Of a stretch of 64,000 bases of DNA, positions 1 through 9,931 are shown in pieces. The DNA comes from Bernardetiaceae bacterium. GTDB taxonomy: Bacteria; Bacteroidota; Bacteroidia; Cytophagales; Thermoflexibacteraceae. The notes under the pieces were generated by a model. That model did not search any database. It was not told where the DNA came from and saw only the letters and a list, made by a program, of their open reading frames with translations. Positions within the stretch are counted from its first letter, which is position 1. Every line of letters begins with the position of its first letter. Location: NCBI GenBank assembly GCA_025057115.1, contig JANWWZ010000002.1, positions 62,001 to 126,000 on the forward strand, given 5' to 3'. The position numbers were made by a program, and so were the translations under genes.

Positions 1-448
1 TAGTTACTGTTTTTTCGCGGTCTTTTAAGACAACATTGCCTCGCAAGCGCGCAATTCTAGTGTTGCCATCGTAAAATAGCGAATCTCCAGTGGCTGTAGT
101 GCTATCTGCATCAATGAGAAAAATGCGACCAAAAGCATGTACCCAATTGCGCTTTAAATACTGGATGGCACTATCGCAATACAGGAAAGCATCCCCTTGC
201 CGAAAAATTACTTGAGTTTTCACAACCGTATCCATGACCACTTTGCGCACGTTCTCGCCATTGATAACCTGACCAATCAAAACTCCTGCGCCAGGCAAAA
301 GTTCTACAGGGGGTTCTTTCTTGGTAGGTTTGGCTTGAGCACTGCTGGCAGGTGATTGTCCATTAGCTACCCAGTACCAAAACACCAGCAGGCAACACAA
401 AAGGTTAGCTCCCTGCTTTGCTTGTGAAGAAGCACGCATGCGGACCAT
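1..448 (-). CDS. OstA/LptA-like protein, N-terminal part (truncated by left window edge)
   Basis: Manual minus-strand translation from ATG at 448 (or 439): MVRMRASSQAKQGANLLCCLLVFWYWVANGQSPASS...GDAFLYCDSAIQYLKRNWVHAFGRIFLIDADSTTATGDSLFYDGNTRIARLRGNVVLKDREKTVT. The signal-like N-terminus and 'YCDSA...GDSLFYDG..R.A.L.GNVVL.D' pattern are typical of OstA-like proteins. Open at base 1, so absent from the ORF track. Confidence 0.75.
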   Translation of the reverse strand, partial: MVRMRASSQAKQGANLLCCLLVFWYWVANGQSPASSAQAKPTKKEPPVELLPGAGVLIGQVINGENVRKVVMDTVVKTQVIFRQGDAFLYCDSAIQYLKRNWVHAFGRIFLIDADSTTATGDSLFYDGNTRIARLRGNVVLKDREKTVT

Positions 449-640
449 GTTGCAAAACTACAGAAAAAGCCCTGCCACCACAGGCAAGAGCTATTAAATT
501 TAAGTACTTGGTCAGCAACAAACTTTTCAAGGCAACTTTTTGCCTTTCTTTGCCCTTATCTGAAAAACTTGGCTCAAGGCGAAAAATAAACTCTCAGCAA
601 AACAACTCAGCAAAAAATCCTCAAAAAAAGACCAAGGGAT

Positions 641-1906
641 TTACAACTCCTCCAAACGACGGGACTTTTTCCGAAGATAGACCATATGTTTAGCACTGCC
701 TACAATTTGCGAGCTGTAAATTCCCGTATGTCCCGAAAAGATATAAGACACCACACAGGCTAGCCCTATGTAAAGCCCACTTTCGGCTCCAAATAATTCT
801 ATGCCCATCAGGGTACAGGCTATAGGAGTATTGGTCGCTCCAGCAAAAACTCCCACAAAGCCCATTCCTGCCAGCAGAGCCATCGGCAAGGGCATCCATT
901 GTGCAAGCGCATTACCCAACGTAGCACCCACAAAAAACAAGGGAGTAACTTCTCCACCTTTAAAGCCAGCCCCTAAAGTAAAAGTAGTAGCGATGGTTTT
1001 TATGAGAAAATCGTATGCGGGCAAAGTATTGCTAAAGGCGGCAACAATTGTAGGAATGCCCAGTCCGATGTATTTTGTAGTGCCAAAAGCCCCTACCAGT
1101 AAGGCAATGATCACCCCACCTACTACAGGGCGCAAAGGGGGGTAGTGAATGTAATTCCTAAACAACTCCTGCCAAAAGTGGGACATTTTAGAAAAAAACA
1201 GCGCTGTGAGTCCAAAGCAAATTCCTGCCAAAATTGTCCACAAAAAATTTGTGGGGTTCATTTCTGGTACCAAAGAAACGGCGTAATGGGTATGGGCTAC
1301 TTGCCAGAGATGGCAAGTGTAATTACCGACAGTGGCAGCAAAGAAAGCAGGCAGAATGGCTTCGTAGCGCATCCTGCCTAAGATGAGTACTTCAAGGGCG
1401 AAGACTGCTCCAGCTAAGGGAGTACCAAAGACAGAAGAAAAACCAGCGCTAATTCCCATGACCAGCAAAATGCGTCGATGGCGCGGCTTAAGGCTAAAAA
1501 TCCGAGTGAATTGATCGGCGATGGCAGCGCCCATTTGCACAGCCGTCCCCTCTCTGCCAGCAGAGCCGCCAAAAAGGTGAGTAACCAATGTTCCAAAGAG
1601 CACCAACGGCGCCATCTTAAAGGGAATAATGCGCCGCGGCTGGTGAAACTCATCTATAATTTGATTATTTCCTCTTGCTACATCTTGCCCGTAGCGGTAG
1701 TAAAGCCATCCTATGACAAAACCTCCTAAAGGAAGCAAAGCAATGACCCAAAGATGATTTTCTCGAAAGTCGCTTACCCATTGGAGAGCAATTAGAAAAA
1801 AGGCGGAGGCGGAACCTGCCAGTACCCCTATCAACAGGGCAAAAAATAGCCATCTGAAGGTATCCAACAAAAAAGCAACTTGCTCTATGCGTCTGTTTTT
1901 GAGCAT
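641..1906 (-). CDS. CLC-family chloride/fluoride transporter (CLC-F/EriC-F-like)
   Basis: 421 aa polytopic protein with GGSAGREGTAVQMGA and GAGFKGGEVTPLFFVGATLGNA CLC motifs. Confidence 0.85.
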   Translation of the reverse strand: MLKNRRIEQVAFLLDTFRWLFFALLIGVLAGSASAFFLIALQWVSDFRENHLWVIALLPLGGFVIGWLYYRYGQDVARGNNQIIDEFHQPRRIIPFKMAPLVLFGTLVTHLFGGSAGREGTAVQMGAAIADQFTRIFSLKPRHRRILLVMGISAGFSSVFGTPLAGAVFALEVLILGRMRYEAILPAFFAATVGNYTCHLWQVAHTHYAVSLVPEMNPTNFLWTILAGICFGLTALFFSKMSHFWQELFRNYIHYPPLRPVVGGVIIALLVGAFGTTKYIGLGIPTIVAAFSNTLPAYDFLIKTIATTFTLGAGFKGGEVTPLFFVGATLGNALAQWMPLPMALLAGMGFVGVFAGATNTPIACTLMGIELFGAESGLYIGLACVVSYIFSGHTGIYSSQIVGSAKHMVYLRKKSRRLEEL

Positions 1907-1959
1907 GTCATCTTTTTTAAAGTGCGCTTTGCTCCTGTGATATCATCACTTCCTTAGTC

Positions 1960-2931
1960 TTAATCCAGACTCGTTGATCGGGCTGCTGCTCTTGTTAATC
2001 TATCGTTGATAGCTCTTCCTAGCCCTTGTTCAGGAAGCAGTTCAGCAAGGATGACTTCTATCGGCAGACTGTCCAAATAGCGCAAGGCGGCAAAGAACCT
2101 ACGCGCTGCTTGGATATCATCTCCTTCTGGAGAAAGAACTACTTGCTGGGCTGGGGGAACCTGCGGAAATTGAGTGCGAAAGGACAACACTCCGCTTGTC
2201 AAGGGATCTACTCGCTCAAGCATTTGGCTAATGTTACCCAACAGCAAAGGTTTGCGCGGTGCATAGTGACTTTTGAGCATACCTGGTGCGGCGGGGTTGG
2301 AAGAAGAATGAGGCTGTATGTGTACCTTTCCTATGCACTCTTGAATGGCTTCTACAGGTAAACCACCTTTGCGATAAATCACCGCCTCCCCTTGTTCAAA
2401 ACCAACAATAGTGGACTCTAACCCAATCTTGCACGGACCTCCATCCAGGATGTAAGGAACTTTTTGCCCTAGTTGGTCAGCAACGTGCTGAGCAGTAGTA
2501 GGGCTAATGTAGCCAAACGGATTAGCGCTAGGAGCTGCCAGAGGGAATGGCAGTTGATTTAGCAGCTTTAGAGTAAGTTCGTGGGCTGGTATGCGCAAGG
2601 CTACTTTTGCTAGCCCACTGGTACATAGATCGGGTATGAGGTTGCGCTTGGGCAAAAGCAAAGTCAGCGGACCAGGCATGAAACGCTCGGCTAACTTTTT
2701 TGCTTTTTCAGAAAATTCAGCCGCATAGTGGCTAATTTGATTGACATCAGCAAGGTGTACGATGAGCGGATCAAAACGAGGGCGATTTTTTATTTCAAAT
2801 ATTTTGACAAGTGCTTCCTCAGAAAGCGCATTGCCCGCCAACCCGTACACTGTTTCTGTGGGAATAGCCACCACCTGCCCTGCGTGAAGATAATTAGCCG
2901 CTATTTCTAAAGAAGTGCCTATCATTTGCAA
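1960..2931 (-). CDS. tsaC: L-threonylcarbamoyladenylate synthase (YrdC/Sua5 family)
   Basis: AIPTETVYGLAGNAL, KNRPRFDPLIVHLAD, LAAPSANPFGYISPTTAQHV motifs; C-terminal Sua5-like extension. Confidence 0.93.
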   Translation of the reverse strand: MQMIGTSLEIAANYLHAGQVVAIPTETVYGLAGNALSEEALVKIFEIKNRPRFDPLIVHLADVNQISHYAAEFSEKAKKLAERFMPGPLTLLLPKRNLIPDLCTSGLAKVALRIPAHELTLKLLNQLPFPLAAPSANPFGYISPTTAQHVADQLGQKVPYILDGGPCKIGLESTIVGFEQGEAVIYRKGGLPVEAIQECIGKVHIQPHSSSNPAAPGMLKSHYAPRKPLLLGNISQMLERVDPLTSGVLSFRTQFPQVPPAQQVVLSPEGDDIQAARRFFAALRYLDSLPIEVILAELLPEQGLGRAINDRLTRAAARSTSLD

Positions 2932-2968
2932 AATCTTATCGGCAATACCGAAGTGCTTTTTAAGAAGG

Positions 2969-3766
2969 TTAGTGTTTTTTCAATCGCCCAGCCAGTGCCT
3001 CTTGCAAGTCTGCTGAGAGCAACATGGCTGCGTTCCAGGTGGCTACGTAGCGCAGTCCTTCGGCGATAGTGTGATCGCGTCCATGGCGAAGCATTTCCTT
3101 GATTCCTCTAATGCTCAACGGCGATTGAGCGGCAATTTGGCTGGCAATATGGCGCACAGCGGATAACAAAGCATCTTGCGACTCAAAACAGCCATTCACA
3201 AAGCCGTAGGCTTGTGCTTCCGTGCCTGTCATAGCGCGACCTGTATAAGCAAGTTCAGCCACTATGCCTGGAGGAATTAGGCGGGGCATGCGTTGAAGCG
3301 TTCCCAAATCCGCTACCATGCCTAAGTTTATCTCGCCAATGGAAAAAATCGCCTCTTTTGTGCAGTAGCGCATATCAGCAGCACAAACTATATCTACTCC
3401 TCCTCCAATGCAGTGACCTTCAATAGCAGCTAGCACTGGTTTTGAGCACTGTTCAATGGCATTTATGCAGGCTTGTAAATCTAAGATGTTGCGGCGCAGA
3501 TATTCGCGGCGATAGCCTTCGTCAGGGCTTACTTGCTCGAGCCGCTTTTTAATCCTTGTAAACATATCAAGGTCTATTCCTGCGCAAAAATGCTTGCCTT
3601 CTGCCTTTAGAATCACTGCCCGAACCTGGTCATTTTGAGACAAGTCATTGAAAATTGCGCGCATTTCTTCCCATGCGGGCTCATCCATCGCATTGGCTTT
3701 TTCTGGGCGGCATATCGTTACTTCGGCGACAAAATTGCTAATTTGCAAATGAAACCTCGTGTACAT
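2969..3766 (-). CDS. Enoyl-CoA hydratase/isomerase (crotonase) family, possibly dienoyl-CoA isomerase-like
   Basis: HFCAGIDLDMF, EGHCIGGGVDIVCAADMRYC, INLGMVADLGTLQRMPRLIP crotonase signature. Confidence 0.88.
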   Translation of the reverse strand: MYTRFHLQISNFVAEVTICRPEKANAMDEPAWEEMRAIFNDLSQNDQVRAVILKAEGKHFCAGIDLDMFTRIKKRLEQVSPDEGYRREYLRRNILDLQACINAIEQCSKPVLAAIEGHCIGGGVDIVCAADMRYCTKEAIFSIGEINLGMVADLGTLQRMPRLIPPGIVAELAYTGRAMTGTEAQAYGFVNGCFESQDALLSAVRHIASQIAAQSPLSIRGIKEMLRHGRDHTIAEGLRYVATWNAAMLLSADLQEALAGRLKKH

Positions 3767-3775
3767 AGCTTCACA

Positions 3776-4438
3776 TCAACCTTTTTGGCAAAGGACAGCT
3801 TTTAAGTCAGCAATTGTTTGGCTTGGGTCGGCGGCATTGAAAACAAAACTGCCTGCTACTAATACGTCAGCCCCTGCTTCTACAAGCAAAGGCGCGTTGT
3901 GAATATTTACTCCTCCGTCTATTTCTATGAGCAAATGCTTGTTGGTTTGATTTGCCATTTGGCGAAGTTTTTTCAACTTTTTATAAGTATTTTCGATAAA
4001 ATTTTGCCCTCCAAATCCAGGATTGACCGACATGAGGCACACTAAATCGATCTCGGGCAAAATATCTTCTAACAAATGGACAGAGGTGTGGGGGTTGATG
4101 GCTACCCCTGCCCTACAACCTAACTCTTTGATTTGCCCTACCGTGCGATGCAAGTGATTACAAGCCTCGTAGTGTACAGTAAGGATACTTGCCCCAGCTT
4201 TTTGAAAGGCTTCTAAGTAACGCTCTGGCTGTATGATCATCAGATGTACGTCGAGAGGTTTTTGCGCATACCGCTGAATGGCTTGGCATACAGGCAATCC
4301 AAAGGAAATATTGGGAACAAATACTCCATCCATTACATCGATATGCAACCAATCAGCAAGGCTCCTGTTGAGCATTTCTATTTGGCTTTTCAAGTTGCCA
4401 AAGTCAGCAGAAAGGAGCGAAGGGGCAACCAGCGGCAT
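3776..4438 (-). CDS. rpe: Ribulose-phosphate 3-epimerase
   Basis: APSLLSADFGNL, LHIDVMDGVFVPNISFG, MSVNPGFGGQNFI, IEIDGGVN motifs. Confidence 0.97.
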   Translation of the reverse strand: MPLVAPSLLSADFGNLKSQIEMLNRSLADWLHIDVMDGVFVPNISFGLPVCQAIQRYAQKPLDVHLMIIQPERYLEAFQKAGASILTVHYEACNHLHRTVGQIKELGCRAGVAINPHTSVHLLEDILPEIDLVCLMSVNPGFGGQNFIENTYKKLKKLRQMANQTNKHLLIEIDGGVNIHNAPLLVEAGADVLVAGSFVFNAADPSQTIADLKAVLCQKG

Positions 4439-4451
4439 GCTGCATTGTTGA

Positions 4452-5012
4452 TTAACGCAACAAATATCGGATATTTTCTACCAATTCAGCTATAGAGGGA
4501 GCCAGTGCACTGCCAATTTCTAAAGTGTAGTTGAACAAAGAATTTAAGTAAAAGTAGGTAACTGTGTTGTTTATCAACTCGCTGCGAGTGGTGATGCCAG
4601 CGCTGACTACAAGTTCAATGGCAATGCTGAGCCCAAGAGCATATTTGATAACGCCAAAAATGAGCCCCACAATGCCATCAAATCCCTCAAAAACTTCCTT
4701 ATTGAACTTGCTTTCTTTGAACTTGCCATCTAGAAAGCTAATGAAAAAGATGATGAGGATATAAAACAGCATCAGCGCAAAGAAAGCGGTTACCTTGGGC
4801 GGAGTCAAGCCAATGCGGCTGGCACTGAGCTGAAAGATATAAGAGATTAGCCAGAATATCAGCCATAAAGAAAGAAGGAATAACAAAAGAGAAAAAAACT
4901 CGACCAAAAAACCTTTTTGAAAGCCCTTATAACCGCCCCAGCCTACGATAAAAATGACAATAATATCTAACAAAGAAAATTTTTGTGCAAGTAGGCTGGA
5001 GAGCAACATCAT
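4452..5012 (-). CDS. CvpA family membrane protein
   Basis: 186 aa, four hydrophobic segments, N-terminal DIIVIFIVGWGGYKGFQKGFLVE typical of CvpA. Confidence 0.8.
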   Translation of the reverse strand: MMLLSSLLAQKFSLLDIIVIFIVGWGGYKGFQKGFLVEFFSLLLFLLSLWLIFWLISYIFQLSASRIGLTPPKVTAFFALMLFYILIIFFISFLDGKFKESKFNKEVFEGFDGIVGLIFGVIKYALGLSIAIELVVSAGITTRSELINNTVTYFYLNSLFNYTLEIGSALAPSIAELVENIRYLLR

Positions 5013-5029
5013 AGCGATTTAAATTGACA

Positions 5030-5482
5030 TTATTGCAATAATTCTTTTACTGCTGTAGCGATTTCCTTGCCTTCGGCTTGCCCTGCCAGCTCTTTGGTAG
5101 CCACGCCCATCACTTTGCCTATATCTTTAGCCGAAGTAGCCCCTACTCGGTTAATAATTTCTTGCAAGCGCAACTTGAGTTCCTCTAGGGTTAATTTTTT
5201 TGGCAAATATTCTTCAATCACCGCCAATTCGCTAAGCTCTATAGCCATTAAATCTTCTCTGCCACTTTGCTTGTAAATTTCAGCGGATTCCTTGCGTTGT
5301 TTAGCAGCTTTTTGCAATAATTTTAGTTCTTCTTCAGGAGTGAGTTCGCTGCTGGTTCTGCCTTCGGCTGTTTCAGCAAGCAGAATAAGCGCTTTGATGC
5401 CACGCAAGGCTCGCACTCGGTCACTATTGCGCGCCTTCATGGCAGCCTTGAGATCTTCCTCTACGCGTTTTTTCAAACTCAT
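5030..5482 (-). CDS. GatB/YqeY domain-containing protein
   Basis: [31 protein letters not shown]...[57 protein letters not shown]. Confidence 0.93.
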   Translation of the reverse strand: MSLKKRVEEDLKAAMKARNSDRVRALRGIKALILLAETAEGRTSSELTPEEELKLLQKAAKQRKESAEIYKQSGREDLMAIELSELAVIEEYLPKKLTLEELKLRLQEIINRVGATSAKDIGKVMGVATKELAGQAEGKEIATAVKELLQ

Positions 5483-5546
5483 GGCTTTTTAATGTCTCAT
5501 CAAGACAAAATTATACACCCTCCCTTAACAGGACAACAGCCTTGCC

Positions 5547-5554
5547 TAAATTTG
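5547..5554 (+). promoter_or_regulatory. Candidate Bacteroidota -7 element (TAnnTTTG) for pdxJ
   Basis: TAAATTTG about 36 bp upstream of the pdxJ ATG at 5590. No convincing -33 box. Confidence 0.35.
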
Positions 5555-5589
5555 CGACACCTTACACCTTACCAATAAATGCGATAAAC

Positions 5590-6357
5590 ATGACAAGGCT
5601 CAGCGTAAATATCAACAAAGTGGCTACCTTGCGCAATGCCCGCGGCGGGAACAACCCTGATGTGTTAAAAGTAGCCCAAGACTGCGAACGCTTTGGAGCT
5701 CAAGGCATTACAGTACATCCTCGCCCTGATGAAAGGCATATCCGCTACAGCGATGTAAGAGCCCTCAAATCGCTTCTGACTACCGAGTTTAACATCGAAG
5801 GCAATCCTGAGCACTTGCCTTTTGTAGAGTTGGTCACTCAGGTCAAGCCTCATCAAGTTACGCTAGTGCCCGATGGACGCCATGTCATTACCTCTAATGC
5901 GGGATGGGACACAATAGCAAATCAAAGTTTTTTGACGGAAATAGTAACAGAATTCAAAAAAAACGGCATTCGCGTTTCCATTTTTGTCAACCCAATAGAG
6001 GAAATGATAGAAGGCGCTGCTAAAACAGGAGCCGACCGCATAGAACTTTACACTGAGCCTTATGCACGCCAATTTTTGCACAATCGCCAACAGGCTATCG
6101 CTCCCTATGTGCGTTGTGCGCACCTTGCCAAAGAATTAGGGCTGGGTGTCAACGCGGGACATGACCTAGATTTGAACAATCTAGCTTTTCTCAAACAAAG
6201 CATTCCCTTTTTAGAGGAGGTCTCCATCGGGCATGCCTTGATTTGCGACGCCTTGTATTACGGACTAGAAAACACTATCAGACTCTATCGTCGGCAGTTA
6301 GAAACCCAACCCCTCTATGCTCATACGAATTGTCCGCATGACTTTCCAACCAGATAA
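5590..6357 (+). CDS. pdxJ: Pyridoxine 5'-phosphate synthase
   Basis: [60 protein letters not shown]. The ORF track begins at a TTG (5542); ATG 5590 fits the family N-terminus. Confidence 0.96.
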   Translation: MTRLSVNINKVATLRNARGGNNPDVLKVAQDCERFGAQGITVHPRPDERHIRYSDVRALKSLLTTEFNIEGNPEHLPFVELVTQVKPHQVTLVPDGRHVITSNAGWDTIANQSFLTEIVTEFKKNGIRVSIFVNPIEEMIEGAAKTGADRIELYTEPYARQFLHNRQQAIAPYVRCAHLAKELGLGVNAGHDLDLNNLAFLKQSIPFLEEVSIGHALICDALYYGLENTIRLYRRQLETQPLYAHTNCPHDFPTR

Positions 6358-6610
6358 AACGGCTGACTTTTTGGCAATTTTTCAAGCAGCTAAAGAAAAC
6401 ATCAGGTACTTTGAGGGTTGCCGGTATTTGGCTTTGTTGCACGATGCCGACAATCCCGCTGTTTACTACACCTATAGCCTTTGGGATAGCCCAGAACACT
6501 TAGCGCGTTACCGCCGTTCAGAGGTTTTCCGCACTACTTGGCAAGCTATCAAAAGGCTTTTTGCTGATAAACCTCAAGCCTTTAGCCTTTTTCAACTAGA
6601 GGAATTGTAA
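6317..6610 (+). CDS. Antibiotic biosynthesis monooxygenase (ABM) fold protein
   Basis: [78 protein letters not shown]-like dimeric alpha/beta barrel pattern. Overlaps the pdxJ 3' end by 41 bp. Confidence 0.8.
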   Translation: MLIRIVRMTFQPDKTADFLAIFQAAKENIRYFEGCRYLALLHDADNPAVYYTYSLWDSPEHLARYRRSEVFRTTWQAIKRLFADKPQAFSLFQLEEL

Positions 6611-6666
6611 AGTTTAGCGGCACACTTTCCCAAGCCCTGAAAAGGTCCCTGTATCTATGCCTAGCG

Positions 6667-7737
6667 CTACACTTTCATTATCCAGCCGCGGGTATCGGGC
6701 TTGCGACCGCGCTTGATGTCCTCTAATTCTTGGAAAACTTTATTACTAAAAGGTCGATTTTGCACATCAGGTAGCTCGTACTGCACACCTTCATAGCCAA
6801 TTACCTTAATATGAGCGATGGTGGCTGCCGTTCCTACTCCAAAGGCTTCTTGCAAAGTTCCGTTTTGGATAGCTGCTATTACTTCTTCTACTGAAGGTTT
6901 TCGCTCTTCTACGGGCACTCCCCACTCACGGGCAAGCTGCAAAACAGACTTGCGCGTAATGCCTGGCAAAATAGTATCTGTTTCTGGTGCAGTAATGAGT
7001 GTGTCATTGATGATAAACATGATATTCATAGTGCCAGCCTCTTCTATGTACTTATGCTCTTTGCCATCTGTCCAAAGTATTTGGTCGTATCCTTCTTGAT
7101 AAGCCAGTTTAGTAGGATACATAGCTGCAGCGTAGTTGCCTGCTGCTTTAGCGGCTCCCGTTCCTCCTTGGGCGGCGCGAGTATAGTGGGTTTCCACTTT
7201 TACTTTTACAGGTGCAGAATAGTATACTCCTGCAGGAGAGCAAAAAATGAGGAATTTGTAAGTTTCTGAGGGACGCAGTCCTATAAAAGCATCTGTGGCA
7301 AACATCACAGGGCGAATGTAGAGCGAACAACCTTCCCGTTGTGGAACCCAGTCGCGGTCTAGGTTGAGCAGTTCACGCAAGCCGCCCAAGAAAATTTCCT
7401 CTGGAATTTCAGGCATGCACATGCGCAGGGCTGAACGGTTCATGCGCTTGAAATTTTCATCAGGGCGAAAACACAGCACTTCACCTGCAGGGCTTTTGTA
7501 GGCTTTGAGTCCCTCGAAAATGGCTTGCCCATAGTGAAGGGCAGAGGTAGCAGGATTAAGAGATAAGTTTTGAAAAGGGACGATGCGCACATTAGTCCAC
7601 TTACCGCCGATGTAATCGGCTGAAAGCATATGGTCAGTAAAAGTGCGTCCAAAAGCAGGGTTGTTTAAATCCACTTGTGGCAGCCGCGACTGGGCTGCTC
7701 GTTCAATAACCAAATCCAAAGCTAATGCCTGTTCCAT
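6667..7737 (-). CDS. ilvE: Branched-chain amino acid aminotransferase
   Basis: ALHYGQAIFEGLKAYKSPAGEVLCFRPDENFKRMNRSA, GNYAAAMYPTKLA, EEAGTMNIMFI, LPGITRKSVLQLAREWG. Confidence 0.96.
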   Translation of the reverse strand: MEQALALDLVIERAAQSRLPQVDLNNPAFGRTFTDHMLSADYIGGKWTNVRIVPFQNLSLNPATSALHYGQAIFEGLKAYKSPAGEVLCFRPDENFKRMNRSALRMCMPEIPEEIFLGGLRELLNLDRDWVPQREGCSLYIRPVMFATDAFIGLRPSETYKFLIFCSPAGVYYSAPVKVKVETHYTRAAQGGTGAAKAAGNYAAAMYPTKLAYQEGYDQILWTDGKEHKYIEEAGTMNIMFIINDTLITAPETDTILPGITRKSVLQLAREWGVPVEERKPSVEEVIAAIQNGTLQEAFGVGTAATIAHIKVIGYEGVQYELPDVQNRPFSNKVFQELEDIKRGRKPDTRGWIMKV

Positions 7738-7750
7738 CGTCTTGCGTTAA

Positions 7751-8539
7751 TTAGGATTGCAATTTACAAATAGTTTCCAGCAAGCGGCAATGAAGCACTT
7801 CATTACAAGAGGCGACGATTTGTCTTCCAAACAAAAAATTATTCCCATTGGCGAAATCCGACACAACGCCGCCAGCTTCTTGGACTAGCAAGGCTCCTGC
7901 AGCCACATCCCAAGGGTTGAGATTTTTCTCATAAAAAGCTTCAAAGCGCCCCGCTGCTACGTAAGCCAAGTCCACTGCTGCGGAGCCTAAGCGCCTAAAG
8001 CCATGCGTTTGCACAAGCAAGCGCTTAAGCACTGCTAAGATGTGGTCTATGTCTGAGGTATCATATGCAAAGCCGGTGGCTATCAATCCCTTCGATAGGT
8101 CTTGCTCTTTGGAGACCCGCAACGGCTGCTCTCCTAGCCACGCCCCCTTCCCCTTCACAGCGTGGAACACCTCTCCACTGAAAATTTCTTCTACCACTCC
8201 GAGAAGCACTTGGTTATCTTCAACCAGTCCGATGCTAACAGCATAGGGGGGTACTCCATGCACAAAGTTGGTAGTGCCGTCCAACGGATCAATGACCCAG
8301 TTTAAACCTTGTCCCTGCCTGCCTGACCCTTCTTCTGCAATAAAACCAGCATGCGGCAAAAGTTGAGATAATTGATCTACAATTAGGCGCTCTGCTTGCC
8401 GATCAACGTATGAAACTAAATTGTTGCGGCTTTTTTCTTCCACCTGCAAGCGGTCAAAATGTTTTGATTGACTGCGAATAAAATCCGCTGCTGCACGGGC
8501 TACCCCGATTACAGATTGACAAAGTTGACCTAATTCCAC
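7751..8539 (-). CDS. Inositol monophosphatase family protein (SuhB-like)
   Basis: FIAEEGSG, NWVIDPLDGTTNFVHGVPPYAVSIGL, NPWDVAAGALLVQEAGGVVSDF. Confidence 0.93.
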   Translation of the reverse strand: MELGQLCQSVIGVARAAADFIRSQSKHFDRLQVEEKSRNNLVSYVDRQAERLIVDQLSQLLPHAGFIAEEGSGRQGQGLNWVIDPLDGTTNFVHGVPPYAVSIGLVEDNQVLLGVVEEIFSGEVFHAVKGKGAWLGEQPLRVSKEQDLSKGLIATGFAYDTSDIDHILAVLKRLLVQTHGFRRLGSAAVDLAYVAAGRFEAFYEKNLNPWDVAAGALLVQEAGGVVSDFANGNNFLFGRQIVASCNEVLHCRLLETICKLQS

Positions 8540-8597
8540 TTATCCCGATTAATTTGCTTCAAAATTAGTTCTTTTGCCGCTAAACCTGCCCTAACTC

Positions 8598-9896
8598 ATG
8601 GAATCCTTCACCAATGAGCGCTTTCAAATCACTTTAGATTACTTGTACTCTCGCCTGCCCATGTACCAGCGCGTGGGACTGAAAGCATTCAAAAAAGGTC
8701 TGGACAACATTGATGCCCTGTGCCGATACTTGGGCAATCCCCAAGAACGCTACCCATGTTTGCACGTGGCGGGCACTAATGGCAAAGGAAGTAGTTCCCA
8801 CATGCTGGCGGCTATTTTGCAGTCAGCAGGGTACCGAACAGGGCTTTACACTTCGCCACACTTAAAAAGTTTCACAGAACGCATTCGCGTCAACGGAAGA
8901 GAGGCAAGCAGAGAATGGATCGCCGAATGGGTAGAAAAGAGGAAGCCTCTGATAGAAGAAATCAACCCCTCGTTTTTTGAACTAACAGTAGCTATGGCTT
9001 TTGATTACTTTGCCCACCATCAAGTGGAAATAGCAGTCATTGAAGTAGGTTTAGGAGGTAGGTTTGACTCTACCAATATCATTCGCCCTCTCCTATCACT
9101 AATTACCAACATCAGCTATGACCATCAAGATGTGCTGGGATCCACCTTGCCAGAAATAGCCTTTGAAAAAGCAGGTATTATTAAGCCTTTCACGCCTGTG
9201 GTCATCAGCCAAAGACAAGAAGAAGTAAGCAGCGTCTTTATACGCAGGGCGACAGAAGAAAATGCCCCCCTCTATTTTGCCTCTGATTACTACCGAGTAG
9301 AAATAATTGGCAATGGCATTTTTGACATTTACCGCCAAGACAAATTGCACATGAGCGCTGTCAAATGTCAGTTAATGGGTCAATACCAATCTAAAAATAT
9401 AGCAGGAGTGATGCAAGTGATCGAGTGCCTGCGTCAGCGAGGTTGGCAGATTAGTCCTGAGGCTATTTACAAGGGACTGGCAGAGGTGAGTTCTATTACG
9501 GGTTTAAAAGGTCGCTGGCAAGTAATTCGCTCTCAGCCACTGACTGTGTGCGACATAGCCCATAACGAAGATGGATTACGCCAAGTGATAGCTCAGTTGA
9601 GAAGCGTTCCTTACCATCATTTGCATTTTGTCTTTGGCGTGGTAGCAGACAAGTCCTTGGACAAAATACTGCCTCTGCTTCCCCTTCAGGCCACTTATTA
9701 CTTTTGCAAACCCAATTTACCGCGCGGATTGCCAGCAGAAATACTGAGCCAACAAGCCGCTGGCTACGGCTTGAAAGGGCAAGTGTATGCTTCTGTACAA
9801 GAAGCCTACCGTGCCGCTCTTGCCGCTGCTTGCCCTTGCGATATGGTACTGGTCAGTGGTAGCACCTTCGTGGTGGCTGAAATAGAAGATTTGTAA
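8598..9896 (+). CDS. folC: Folylpolyglutamate synthase / dihydrofolate synthase
   Basis: CLHVAGTNGKGSSSHMLAAILQSAGYRTGLYTSPHLKSFTERIRVNG; EVGLGGRFDSTNII; DIAHNEDGL. Confidence 0.96.
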   Translation: MESFTNERFQITLDYLYSRLPMYQRVGLKAFKKGLDNIDALCRYLGNPQERYPCLHVAGTNGKGSSSHMLAAILQSAGYRTGLYTSPHLKSFTERIRVNGREASREWIAEWVEKRKPLIEEINPSFFELTVAMAFDYFAHHQVEIAVIEVGLGGRFDSTNIIRPLLSLITNISYDHQDVLGSTLPEIAFEKAGIIKPFTPVVISQRQEEVSSVFIRRATEENAPLYFASDYYRVEIIGNGIFDIYRQDKLHMSAVKCQLMGQYQSKNIAGVMQVIECLRQRGWQISPEAIYKGLAEVSSITGLKGRWQVIRSQPLTVCDIAHNEDGLRQVIAQLRSVPYHHLHFVFGVVADKSLDKILPLLPLQATYYFCKPNLPRGLPAEILSQQAAGYGLKGQVYASVQEAYRAALAAACPCDMVLVSGSTFVVAEIEDL

Positions 9897-9904
9897 GAAT
9901 TTTG

Positions 9905-9912
9905 TAACTTTG
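9905..9912 (+). promoter_or_regulatory. Candidate Bacteroidota -7 element upstream of the Fur-family gene
   Basis: TAACTTTG within TTTTGTAACTTTGCT, about 20 bp before ATG 9932. The same 15-mer recurs at about 62022-62036 before another gene. Confidence 0.4.
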
Positions 9913-9931
9913 CTTTACAAGTCCTGTTGCT

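Noticed and set aside
801-1653. Small ORFs on both strands inside the CLC gene
   Set aside because: Shadow frames within a well-supported transporter gene.
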